Origin: Nostoc parmelioides FACHB-3921
GTDB lineage: Bacteria; Cyanobacteriota; Cyanobacteriia; Cyanobacteriales; Nostocaceae
Direction of reading: 5' to 3'
Length of the DNA: 64,000 nt
Assembly: GCF_014696625.1 (NCBI RefSeq)
Contig: NZ_JACJQL010000002.1
Location: forward strand, 248,001-312,000
This document shows positions 16,426 to 24,527 of this stretch, one piece after another. The notes under the pieces were generated by a model. The model made no database searches and was not told the DNA's origin. It saw only the letters and a list, made by a program, of their open reading frames with translations. Position numbers and translations under genes: made by a program. Within the stretch, counting starts at the first letter, position 1; every line of letters starts with the position of its first letter.

Positions 16426-17112
16426 CTAAGCTATTTCACGTTGCTTTACAGTATTTATGCCTAAACACTTACGGATTTCAATCACTGGTACATCCCAAAA
16501 CTGATCCCATTTCTGAGCGATTAACTTCCTCGGCGTATGGGAACCTAAACTATATCCACGAGCTATTTCTGCCATTAAATCTTGGAATTTTGCTGGTTGA
16601 TAAAGGCTAGTCATCACCATACCAAAACTTACCAACATCACACTAATAGGAATTGGGGTTTGAGCCAAAACAAAAGCTTGAAGACCAATTTCACCAATCC
16701 CATCAGTATCAAATCCAGCGACGACATGATATATATCATGGGTAGAGCGCCAAAGCATTTTCAGATATGAGATGTCATCAACTACAGGGACTTTCTTATA
16801 AAAGTATGGGTCGAAACCTCTAGCTTTCATTTCAATGGCGTAGACATGGCCTAATGTTCCCTCTGGAAGTTTAGCTAAATCATCTAAATTGAAAGGTGCT
16901 GGTAGCCAGCGTTCCGCAAACAAGGTGTTAACTTCGGGAATTTTTTTCAACTCATCAACAGCTAACTGCGCCATTTCTGTTTGGTCGAGTGCATCCTCGA
17001 AGTCAAAAACTGGGTCAGTATTACCATTGCTGGGTTTTAACGCTCTATCTGCCAAAAATTGAATATAGGCAAGAAGTCCTTTATCGTTGTTGTAAGTGAT
17101 GACATTGGTCAT
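16426..17112 (-). CDS. Coq4-family protein
   Basis: A 228-residue, mostly helical protein with the Coq4 signature HDIYH followed by 11 residues and Glu (HDxxHx11E, about residues 124-140), which binds a metal in the family. Coq4 proteins organise or carry out a step of ubiquinone synthesis in mitochondria and some proteobacteria. Cyanobacteria use plastoquinone instead, so the role here must differ or involve another prenyl-quinone-like lipid. The start ATG has GAGGAAATTACC upstream. The gene stands alone, convergent with the LLM operon. Confidence 0.85.
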   Translation of the reverse strand: MTNVITYNNDKGLLAYIQFLADRALKPSNGNTDPVFDFEDALDQTEMAQLAVDELKKIPEVNTLFAERWLPAPFNLDDLAKLPEGTLGHVYAIEMKARGFDPYFYKKVPVVDDISYLKMLWRSTHDIYHVVAGFDTDGIGEIGLQAFVLAQTPIPISVMLVSFGMVMTSLYQPAKFQDLMAEIARGYSLGSHTPRKLIAQKWDQFWDVPVIEIRKCLGINTVKQREIA

Positions 17113-17485
17113 GGTAATTTCCTCATATAATGTTGGGGGATGAGGGATAAGATGACGAGGGAGAAAGATATCAAGACTTTAACTAACAAGACTTAACTCA
17201 ATTCTTCTTCCTATTGTTAAGTTTGCATCAGGGAGAGATTGTGTTACCTGTTCTTGGACTTTAAGCCAATCATAAGTGACCTATCGATAATTAATGTGGA
17301 AATATACAGACCTAATTTTTATACTACTTGAGTCATATTTTCATTCATCCTGAGGAGTATTTAGTCACCTGTCTTCTCTAGCCCCTAACCTCTATTTTCA
17401 GACAAAAATGCGATCGCCCATGCTAAATGGGTATAAGTAACCCAGAATATGTAATGAAAGATTAGCTACAATCTTTTTCCTAGAT
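17113..17485. other. Intergenic region upstream of coq4
   Basis: Some 370 bp without a convincing gene. One HIP1-type GCGATCGC-related site (GCGATCGCCC near 17410) and no strong inverted repeat. The coq4 promoter is expected here. Confidence 0.4.
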
Positions 17486-17701
17486 TTATTCACCAGAATA
17501 ATTGCGTGTTAATTTTCTAGTCATAAACAGAGCAATTAACAATAATACTTCCAAAGGAATCAGTGAGAATTTAAGGCTACAGCATAGCCAAAAGAAGCCT
17601 ACGATTATACAAATAACCTGCCAGATTTGATTGGTAATTTTTAGAGCAATAACTACAAAAAATATAGCTAGCCCTAAAGTAATAAATGAAGTGAATAACA
17701 T
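17486..17701 (-). CDS. Small membrane protein (71 aa)
   Basis: Three hydrophobic segments in a 71-residue protein (FITLGLAIFFVVIALKI, IWQVICIIVGFFWLCCSL, LIPLEVLLLIALFM) with a basic tail TRKLTRNYSGE. The ATG at 17701 is preferred; a TTG six codons earlier would also work. No family is recognised. The membrane pattern is good evidence for coding; the role is unknown. Confidence 0.5.
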   Translation of the reverse strand: MLFTSFITLGLAIFFVVIALKITNQIWQVICIIVGFFWLCCSLKFSLIPLEVLLLIALFMTRKLTRNYSGE

Positions 17702-17801
17702 AGCTAATACATTTGACAAGAATGATTTGTTGACTTGTTTATTTTGGAATTGCAGCAGAGTATTAATTTAAGTGATACCAATTTGAATAAACCATTTGTA
17801 G

Positions 17802-17821
17802 AGACGCGATTAATCGCGTCT
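17802..17821. repeat. 20-bp perfect palindrome, copy 1 of 3
   Basis: AGACGCGATTAATCGCGTCT, self-complementary over its full length. Identical copies lie at 39811-39830 and 55934-55953, all in intergenic DNA. Confidence 0.85.
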
Positions 17822-17961
17822 TCTTGACTAATTATTAGCCGTTAACCTAGTATGTTTTGCCAACCTAGTTAATTGATAAATAGGAAAATTGAGATGGAAG
17901 ATGAAGCGAAAGTTTCCATCTATGATTAATCCCTAATTAGCATCAGCCTAGAGAGAATTTC

Positions 17962-18468
17962 TTACACAGATTCTAGTTCGCCGAGACTTTCTTGATTTGG
18001 CCGCAGAGCTTTACGTAACCAAGGCGGAGGATTACCTTTAAGAGTTTGCACTAATCTGTTCAAAAGGTAGATAATATCTTCCTTCTTTGAACGTGGTTTA
18101 ACTGGCATTACGCCCTTTTTGATTAACTTAGCAGCAGCAGCACCGCCAATGGAGGCTACATATACAATTTTGCAATCAGATAAAGCTGCGATTTTTTGAG
18201 CTACCTTATCATGACTTTCACCATTTTGAACCTTAGGTTTTTGCTCCTCTTCTTTTTTAGCTTTTTTGCAATCGCTTTTACCGTGTTTGCAACCCCCTTC
18301 GCCTTTTTCGATTGTATCTTCACTAGGTTTTGGAGTTTCCTTATTAAAGGAGAGAGTTTCGATAAATTCATAACCCCCGTCGGAAATTTCATAAACATCA
18401 ATTTCTTGCGCCCAGCTAAAGTGAGCATCAACATTAATCCTATCACTTGTAGCAAATGCTATCTTCAT
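17962..18468 (-). CDS. NifX/NafY-family (FeMo-cofactor binding domain) protein
   Basis: A 168-residue protein with the dinitrogenase iron-molybdenum cofactor fold: N-terminal MKIAFATSDRINVDAHFSWAQEIDVYEI and a C-terminal half with DCKIVYVASIGGAAAAKLIKKGVMPVKP. NifX proteins carry FeMo-cofactor precursors such as NifB-co. A Lys-rich insert (about residues 55-80) with CKHGKSDCKKAKKEEE splits the fold and could bind metal. It is the outermost gene of the nif-support island. The ATG has AAAGGGA upstream. A housekeeping NifX is usually in the main nif cluster, so this may be a second, specialised copy. Confidence 0.85.
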   Translation of the reverse strand: MKIAFATSDRINVDAHFSWAQEIDVYEISDGGYEFIETLSFNKETPKPSEDTIEKGEGGCKHGKSDCKKAKKEEEQKPKVQNGESHDKVAQKIAALSDCKIVYVASIGGAAAAKLIKKGVMPVKPRSKKEDIIYLLNRLVQTLKGNPPPWLRKALRPNQESLGELESV

Positions 18469-18701
18469 TTTTGTGTCCCTTTCTTCATCAGTTATGACTA
18501 ACTGCTAATAATTCCTGAATTGTTTTTAAGTTATTACCTATTATTTGATAGGTAATGCCCAGCACCTTGTCATTTACTAAAGCGGCGGGAAACTCCATCC
18601 GGGTGGTCGAGGTTACTCACTCCGTCGCTTTGGTAATGGGTAATAGTCCAATTACCTGTTACCAGATTCCTCATCCACAAGGAGATGAGGAAGTGTAACA
18701 A

Positions 18702-18848
18702 ATGCAAGATGTCAGATTAGGCATTTTTACACGGTCACAGTTAGCAATTAGTAGTTCAATATCCGCAGAACATGATTCCAAAGACTCTCTAGCCCTGAAA
18801 ACAACCTCACTTAATACAGTTGTTGAAGGCTCATACTATTTATCTTAG
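18702..18848 (+). CDS. Possible small ORF (48 aa)
   Basis: ATG-started frame preceded by GGAGATGAGG eleven bases upstream. The peptide begins MQDVRLGIFTRSQLAISSSI and is Ser/Thr/Leu-rich. No family is recognised; it may be a chance ORF. Confidence 0.25.
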   Translation: MQDVRLGIFTRSQLAISSSISAEHDSKDSLALKTTSLNTVVEGSYYLS

Positions 18849-18957
18849 GCTCAATTCCTTGAGTGTGGTGATGGCTAAAGAACTTTTTCGCCTCATTTTT
18901 CCCGAAAACCAGGCTATGTTTTGAGGAAAATACCAAAAAATCATCCATAGGGTGTCT

Positions 18958-19023
18958 ATGAGTCAACTAATTCCTTCCGCTACGATAGCGATCGCACAGT
19001 ACCCACAACTACAGGCCAGTTAG
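18958..19023 (+). CDS. Possible 21-aa leader peptide before the permease
   Basis: Frame starting MSQLIPSATIAIAQYPQLQ, with its TAG directly touching the ATG of the permease gene (TAGATG). The arrangement could give translational coupling. No ribosome-binding site is clear. Confidence 0.25.
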   Translation: MSQLIPSATIAIAQYPQLQAS

Positions 19024-19929
19024 ATGGTGTTGCCAATCAGAAGGTGGAGAAATAACCATAGACGGAACATCACAGACAGCTTGTTCGGATATGTGTTCAT
19101 GATGCCGACTCTGTTGGTTTTGGGAACTTTTGTAGTTTTACCTATTCTCTACTCTGTTTTCCTTTCGCTCAACAAAGTTCAACTCTTAGGTGGTGTTGCT
19201 TATCAATTCATTGGGTTGCGAAATTTTCAGCGATTAGTTGACGATGAATTAGTTTGGATTGCCTTAAGAAATACAGCAGAATATGTGGTTATTGTTGTAC
19301 CTAGCCAAACTGTTTTGGCGTTGATTTTAGCGGTAACCTTAAATGCTGGAATCCGGGGTAAAAACTGGTGGCGCATCCTTTACTTTTTGCCAACAGTCAC
19401 TTCCTCGGCAGTGCTGACGCTAATTTTTATGTGGATTTATAATACAGATGGACTATTAAATGATTTTTTAGCTTTTGTGGGACTGCCTACTTATAATTGG
19501 TTGGGTGATCCGGCTGTTGCCCTCAAAGGCATCATGCTCATGAATATTTGGTCAACTGCACCATTTTATATGGTGATATATCTAGCAGCCTTACAAGATA
19601 TACCAGCAAAACTTTACGAGGCGGCAGAATTAGATGGTGCAAATTGGTGGCAGAAATTTATTTACATCACAATTCCTCTGTTGAAACCTGTGACTTTTTT
19701 TGTGATTGCAGTGGGGGTAATTGGCACTTTTCAATTATTTGATCAATCTTATATTTTCTCTGGCGGTACTGGTGGCCCTAATAATGCCACCTTGACTGTA
19801 GTACTGCTGATTTATCAAATGGTATTTCGTTATTTACAGATGGGATATGCTGCGGCGATCGCCTTTCTTTTAGCAGTGGTGATTATTGCTATTACACTGA
19901 TTCAACGGCGAGTTTTTGCTGGTGAATAA
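19024..19929 (+). CDS. Carbohydrate ABC transporter permease (MalF/UgpA type)
   Basis: A 301-residue inner-membrane permease with six helices. The EAA loop that contacts the ATPase reads YEAAELDGANWWQKFIYITIPLLKP (about residues 198-222), typical of CUT1 sugar importers. The N-terminal helix follows a basic stretch RRWRNNHRRN. No second permease, binding protein or ATPase gene is near, so it must work with subunits encoded elsewhere. A small ORF abuts its start codon. Substrate unknown: di- or oligosaccharide or glycerol phosphate types are possible. Confidence 0.9.
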   Translation: MVLPIRRWRNNHRRNITDSLFGYVFMMPTLLVLGTFVVLPILYSVFLSLNKVQLLGGVAYQFIGLRNFQRLVDDELVWIALRNTAEYVVIVVPSQTVLALILAVTLNAGIRGKNWWRILYFLPTVTSSAVLTLIFMWIYNTDGLLNDFLAFVGLPTYNWLGDPAVALKGIMLMNIWSTAPFYMVIYLAALQDIPAKLYEAAELDGANWWQKFIYITIPLLKPVTFFVIAVGVIGTFQLFDQSYIFSGGTGGPNNATLTVVLLIYQMVFRYLQMGYAAAIAFLLAVVIIAITLIQRRVFAGE

Positions 19930-20094
19930 TTCCCAGTTTCTGATCGGGAATAAAAATATTGAGGACTGACGCACCCAGGCTGTTTGTTGAGACTAGATAT
20001 CAGGGGTTAAGGACGTAAAGGTGTAAGGATTTTAAACATTTACACCCCTATACCCCTACACCCTTTCATGGGTAAATCCTAATATTCTCTGCGG

Positions 20095-22164
20095 CTAAAC
20101 CTCAACAGCTAAAGCCCGCACTAAAAATGCCCATTTATCTGCGGCTTCTTCGATAATCTTCGCTGTGGGTTTACCAGCACCATGTCCAGCTTTAGTCTCA
20201 ATTCTAATTAATACAGGTGCATTGCCGTTGTGTGCAGTTTGCAAAGCTGCGGCAAATTTGAAGCTGTGGGCGGGGACGACGCGATCGTCGTGATCGGCGG
20301 TGGTAATTAAGGTTGCGGGGTATGCTGTACCTGGTTTGAGATTATGCAGTGGCGAATAAGCGTAGAGTGCAGGAAACTCTTGTGGGTTATCTGGGGAACC
20401 ATATTCAGCAGTCCAAGCCCAACCAATGGTAAATTTGTGAAACCGTAACATATCCATCACACCAACGGCTGGTAAAGCTGCGCCAAATAACTCAGGACGC
20501 TGAGTCATGCAAGCACCCACTAATAAACCACCGTTACTACCACCAGCGATCGCTAGTTTTTCCGGTTTTGTATAATTATTGGCAATCAACCACTCAGCAG
20601 CAGCAATAAAATCATCAAAAACATTTTGCTTTTTATCCTTCATTCCTGCTTGATGCCATTCTTCACCATATTCTCCGCCACCCCGTATATTTGGCATGGC
20701 ATAAACGCCACCCATTTCCATCCATACCAACATACTTACAGAAAAATTGGGCGTGAGTGAGACATTAAAACCACCATAGGCATAAAGATAAGTGGGGTTA
20801 TTCCCATCTAATTGAATGCCTTTCTTATGTGTAATAAACATGGGTACTTGTGTACCATCTTTACTTTGATAAAAAACTTGTTTGGTTTCGTAATCATCAG
20901 GATTAAAATCTACATTTGTTTCTCTAAAAACTTCACTTTTACCTGTTACTAAATTATATCGGTAAATAGTTCCTGGTGTAGTAAAACTAGTGAATTTATA
21001 AAAAGTTTCTGTATCGCCACGCTTACCACCAAAACCATCTACAGCGCCCAATCCTGGTAATTCTACATTCCGAATTAATGTACCTTTGAGGTCAAAAATT
21101 TTAACTTGCGATCGGGCATCTTCTAAATAATCAGCAATAAACTGATTATTTAAGATATTGACACCTTCTAAAGTTGCTTCAGCTTGGGGGATAATTTCTC
21201 GCCATATTTCTTGATTTGGATTAGCTGTATCAATAGCAATTACTCTACCCCGTGGTGCATCCAAGTCGGTACGGAAGTAGAAAATATTCTCATCATTATC
21301 AATGAAACTATAATCTGCTTCAAATTGATTAATTAGTTCTACAACTTCAGCATTGGGGTTAGTTAAGTCTTTATAAAAAACTAAATTTCTAGAATCAGTA
21401 CCCAACCAAACTGAAATTATCAGATAGCAACCATCTTCCGTGACAACGCCATTAAAACCCCATTCTTTTTGGTCAATGCGTTGGTAAATTAAGATGTCGT
21501 CAGCTTGGGGTGTACCCAATTGATGATAATAAAGCTTTTGGTAATAATTAATATCTTCCAATTTGGTTTTTTCATTTGGTTCGTCATAACGACTATAGAA
21601 AAAACCTTGATGATCATTTGTCCAAGATGCACCGGAAAATTTAATCCAATTGAGATGATCTGGAAAATCTGCACCAGTTTCTACATCAATCACCTTCCAT
21701 TCTTGCCAATCAGAACCAGAAGTCGCCATACCGTATGCCAAAAGCTTGCCATTATCGCTGATAGCTAAACCCGAAAGAGCAACAGTTCCATCATCTGAAA
21801 GTTTGTTAGGATCTAGTAAAACTCTTGGTTCAGAATCCAGAGATTTCAAAGTATACAAAACACTTTGATTCTGTAAGCCATTATTTTTGAAATAAAAATA
21901 ATTTTCTCCTTCTTTAAAAGGAATTCCATACTTTTCATAATCCCAAAGTTTGTGAAGACGTTGTTGAATTTTTTCTCTAACGGAAACTTCGCCCAAATAT
22001 GCAAAAGTAATTTGATTTTGTGCTTCAACCCAAGCCCTAGTTTCTTCAGAGTCGGGATCTTCTAGCCAACGATAAGGATCTGCTACTACAGTATCGTGGT
22101 AATCATCAACTTGATCAATTTTGTGGCTGAGTGGATAATTGAGGGATTTTTCAGAGTAGGACAT
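20095..22164 (-). CDS. Prolyl oligopeptidase (S9A)
   Basis: A 689-residue cytosolic serine peptidase that cleaves short peptides after proline. The seven-bladed propeller precedes the alpha/beta-hydrolase domain. The nucleophile is in GGSNGGLL (about residue 540), the acid in DHDDRVVPAHS (about 625) and the base in KAGHGAGKP (about 661). Length is normal for the family and no signal peptide is present. It is convergent with the permease; TetR lies upstream on the same strand after 93 bp. Confidence 0.95.
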   Translation of the reverse strand: MSYSEKSLNYPLSHKIDQVDDYHDTVVADPYRWLEDPDSEETRAWVEAQNQITFAYLGEVSVREKIQQRLHKLWDYEKYGIPFKEGENYFYFKNNGLQNQSVLYTLKSLDSEPRVLLDPNKLSDDGTVALSGLAISDNGKLLAYGMATSGSDWQEWKVIDVETGADFPDHLNWIKFSGASWTNDHQGFFYSRYDEPNEKTKLEDINYYQKLYYHQLGTPQADDILIYQRIDQKEWGFNGVVTEDGCYLIISVWLGTDSRNLVFYKDLTNPNAEVVELINQFEADYSFIDNDENIFYFRTDLDAPRGRVIAIDTANPNQEIWREIIPQAEATLEGVNILNNQFIADYLEDARSQVKIFDLKGTLIRNVELPGLGAVDGFGGKRGDTETFYKFTSFTTPGTIYRYNLVTGKSEVFRETNVDFNPDDYETKQVFYQSKDGTQVPMFITHKKGIQLDGNNPTYLYAYGGFNVSLTPNFSVSMLVWMEMGGVYAMPNIRGGGEYGEEWHQAGMKDKKQNVFDDFIAAAEWLIANNYTKPEKLAIAGGSNGGLLVGACMTQRPELFGAALPAVGVMDMLRFHKFTIGWAWTAEYGSPDNPQEFPALYAYSPLHNLKPGTAYPATLITTADHDDRVVPAHSFKFAAALQTAHNGNAPVLIRIETKAGHGAGKPTAKIIEEAADKWAFLVRALAVEV

Positions 22165-22257
22165 AGTTTTGCATTAAAAATATCTTTTCATATACTATAA
22201 ACATCAGCCCCAGTTTTGATGAAAGTCTTCGGTCAAGAAAACACAAAGTATTTTGCC

Positions 22258-22875
22258 TCATTCTGCACAGTTAATAATGAGATGGGTCAAAGCATCGATG
22301 AGGCGATCGCTTTCCATTGGCATAATATTTTTACCGTGCATAATCTCTTGTGTCATTACAAAATGCACTAATGATCCAATCAAAATCCTGGCTGTGGCTT
22401 CTGGGTCGGGGATGTTGAGTTCAGGACGGGAAGCTATGTATTTACTAATGGTTTCTATGGCTGGCTTGGCAATGCTACCGATAAAAATCTGCGCTAACCC
22501 CGGAAAACGTGCTGACTCACCAATCAACAAGCGCTCAAAGGACTGATATTCTGGATCGTCTATCATCTGATGTAAGGCTGTTTTCGCTAACCTTCTCAGC
22601 ACTATATAAGGTTCCCCCTGCAAGGCTTGAGTTCCCAAAATTTTCTGAAAGCGTTTTTTAGCCAGTTTCTCTATTAATGCTTTAAATAAACCTTCTTTAT
22701 CTTGAAAGTGACTATATACTGTTGCTTTGGAAACCCCAGCCGCTTCCGCTACTTTATCCATACTAGTGGCAGCATAGCCGTGGGCTAAAAATTCCTGCAT
22801 CGCACCTTGCAGAATCTTCTCGACTTTATCGGTAGAATTTGAACGATCTGTTTCCCCAATCTTTGGGCGTGCCAT
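22258..22875 (-). CDS. TetR-family transcriptional repressor
   Basis: A 205-residue regulator. The N-terminal HTH is clear (YAATSMDKVAEAAGVSKATVYSHFQDKEGLFKAL, about residues 34-66), followed by a helical ligand-binding and dimer domain with the TetR_C pattern. It is divergent from the devBCA-type exporter genes, and a 20-bp inverted repeat sits inside the exporter's promoter-like sequence, so it most likely represses the exporter and perhaps itself. The inducer is unknown. Confidence 0.9.
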   Translation of the reverse strand: MARPKIGETDRSNSTDKVEKILQGAMQEFLAHGYAATSMDKVAEAAGVSKATVYSHFQDKEGLFKALIEKLAKKRFQKILGTQALQGEPYIVLRRLAKTALHQMIDDPEYQSFERLLIGESARFPGLAQIFIGSIAKPAIETISKYIASRPELNIPDPEATARILIGSLVHFVMTQEIMHGKNIMPMESDRLIDALTHLIINCAE

Positions 22876-22938
22876 GTTTCAATAATCCGTAGAAGTATTA
22901 ATTGAGTCTGTAGTCCAAATCAATGACTAAAATAACTA

Positions 22939-22966
22939 TTGACTAAACTAGTCGGTTTAGTATAAT
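22939..22966 (+). promoter_or_regulatory. Sigma70-type promoter with embedded TetR operator
   Basis: TTGACT (22939-22944) and TATAAT (22961-22966) are separated by 16 bp. The palindrome ACTAAAC-TAGTCG-GTTTAGT (22942-22961) fills the whole spacer, so a bound repressor would block RNA polymerase. It faces the devBCA-type genes. A further GTTTAGT half-site lies at about 22988. Confidence 0.65.
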
Positions 22967-23040
22967 CATATTATATAACTATACAGTTTAGTTTTGTATA
23001 TCTCAGATCAGATATCGAGTAGATGTATCAGTTATGAAAT

Positions 23041-23145
23041 TGAAGAAAGACGGGGTGTAGGGGGTATAAGGGTGTAAGGGGAGCAGAGAAGAATAACTAT
23101 GGACTATGGACTATTGACCACTGACAACTGACAACTGACAAACTT
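23041..23145 (+). repeat. Heptad-repeat tract before devB
   Basis: The rest of the 324-bp gap contains GGGTGTAAGG-type and GACTATG/GACTATT/TGACAAC heptad repeats (about 23041-23145), as elsewhere in the window, followed by a short stretch before the GTG start of devB. Confidence 0.5.
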
Positions 23146-23199
23146 AATAAAATTCGATTTGAGTCAGCGAAGTTGAAATTGCTACAAAGGTAAGCGATT

Positions 23200-24420
23200 G
23201 TGCAGAATTCAAAGCTCGACCGTTCAATTTCTCCTCAATCGATTTTACGTCCAGCGATTTTTTTAGCTTGTTTTGCATCGTTTGTTGCCATAGGAATCAG
23301 TTTTTATATAGGTTTAAATTTTCGGGAAGCATCTAATCAAAAGGTACAAGCACCGGGGGCATTGTTACCAGAGCTAAAAACGGTTACAGCTTTAGGACGA
23401 ATTGAACCAAAGGGGAAAGTAATTAAACTCTCGGCGACTACATCTAGTGAAGGTAGTCGGGTAGAACAACTGTTAGTCAAAGAGGGGGATAGGGTAAAAC
23501 CAGGACAATTAATTGCGATTTTAGATAGCCGCGATCGCTTAGAAGCGGCTTTAAAAGAAGCCCAAGAACAAGTAAAAGTAGCCCAAGCCAACCTCAACCG
23601 TACCCAAGCTGGAGCAAAAGGTGGAGAAATTGCGGCACAACTAGCCACAATTGCCAAGTTAGAAGCGGAAGGTAGAGGTAATATTGCGGCACAACTAGCT
23701 ACTGTAGCGCGATTGCAAGCCGAAGTCAGAAACGCCACCACCGAAAACCAACGCTATCAAGCACTGTATCAACAAGGAGCAGTTTCAGCATCCGAGGGCG
23801 ATCGCCAGCGCTTAAACTTAGAAACTGCCCAAAAAACCCTCCAAGAAGCCCAAGCCGACTTGCAGCGCATCCAAACCACCAGCCAACAGCAACTGCAACA
23901 AGCCAAAGCCACATTAGCACAAATCACCGAAGTTCGTGGCGTAGATGTAGAAGCTGCCAAAGCCGAAGTTAATCGCGCCATAGCCGCCGTGAACCAAGCA
24001 AAAGTGCATTTACAACAAGCCTACGTGCGATGGCCGAAAGAGTTGGGAGGGTCATCACCTCAAGATGCTCAAATATTTGAGATTCACACCCATCCAGGGG
24101 AATTAGTCTCCACTGATGGCATTGTTGATATTGGACAAACAAACCAAATGTACGTAGTCGCCGAAGTCTACGAAAGTGACATCAGCAGAGTCAAACCAGG
24201 GCAAAAAGTACGCATTCTCGGTGATTACTTACCTGTAGAAATGCAGGGAACCGTCGAACGCAAAGGCTTACAGATACGGCGGCAAAATGTAGTCAACACT
24301 GACCCTGCAAGCAATATTGATAACCGAGTAGTAGAAGTCCACATTCGTTTAGATCCTACTTCTAGCCAAAAAGCTGCTGATTTAACAAATATGCAGGTTA
24401 AAGCGGTCATTGAACTGTGA
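23200..24420 (+). CDS. devB: DevB-like membrane fusion protein
   Basis: A 406-residue HlyD/DevB-family periplasmic adaptor. One N-terminal helix (about 19-40) is followed by a lipoyl half-domain (GRIEPKGKVIKLS), a long Ala/Gln/Glu coiled coil (about 115-265, with two near-copies of the GGEIAAQLATIAKLEAE motif) and a barrel domain. It bridges the DevCA ABC pump to an outer-membrane TolC-like channel. GTG start, nine bases after AAAGG. The order B-C-A, regulated by a divergent TetR, suggests inducible export of a lipid or toxic compound rather than the constitutive heterocyst glycolipid export of the founding DevBCA. Confidence 0.9.
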   Translation: MQNSKLDRSISPQSILRPAIFLACFASFVAIGISFYIGLNFREASNQKVQAPGALLPELKTVTALGRIEPKGKVIKLSATTSSEGSRVEQLLVKEGDRVKPGQLIAILDSRDRLEAALKEAQEQVKVAQANLNRTQAGAKGGEIAAQLATIAKLEAEGRGNIAAQLATVARLQAEVRNATTENQRYQALYQQGAVSASEGDRQRLNLETAQKTLQEAQADLQRIQTTSQQQLQQAKATLAQITEVRGVDVEAAKAEVNRAIAAVNQAKVHLQQAYVRWPKELGGSSPQDAQIFEIHTHPGELVSTDGIVDIGQTNQMYVVAEVYESDISRVKPGQKVRILGDYLPVEMQGTVERKGLQIRRQNVVNTDPASNIDNRVVEVHIRLDPTSSQKAADLTNMQVKAVIEL

Positions 24421-24424
24421 TATC

Positions 24425-24456
24425 GATTCAAAATTCAAAATTCAAAATTCAAAAAT
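24425..24456 (+). repeat. ATTCAAAA octamer repeats
   Basis: Four tandem copies of an ATTCAAAA-like unit in the 107-bp devB-devC gap. Similar units occur before coxB and at 1920-1955. Confidence 0.7.
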
Positions 24457-24527
24457 AAGAATTAGGAATTAAGAATTAATGACTCACTACTTAGTACTCA
24501 GCACTCACTACTCATTCCCAATTTTTT

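Larger units (their letters stand above)
18469..19023. other. nifX-like to sugar permease intergenic region
   Basis: About 555 bp holding TTACCTATTATTTGATAGGTAAT (an inverted repeat near 18534-18556), a repeat fragment with GGCGGGAAACTCCATCCG, GGTAATGGGTAATAG heptads, and two short ORFs: a 48-aa frame at 18702-18848 and a 21-aa frame at 18958-19023 whose stop abuts the permease start. Confidence 0.5.

Noticed and set aside
19009..19022. GTACCCACAACTAC, another perfect GTA-N8-TAC match
   Set aside because: It ends one base before the permease ATG, where no activator site could work, and such matches are expected about once per 4 kb.
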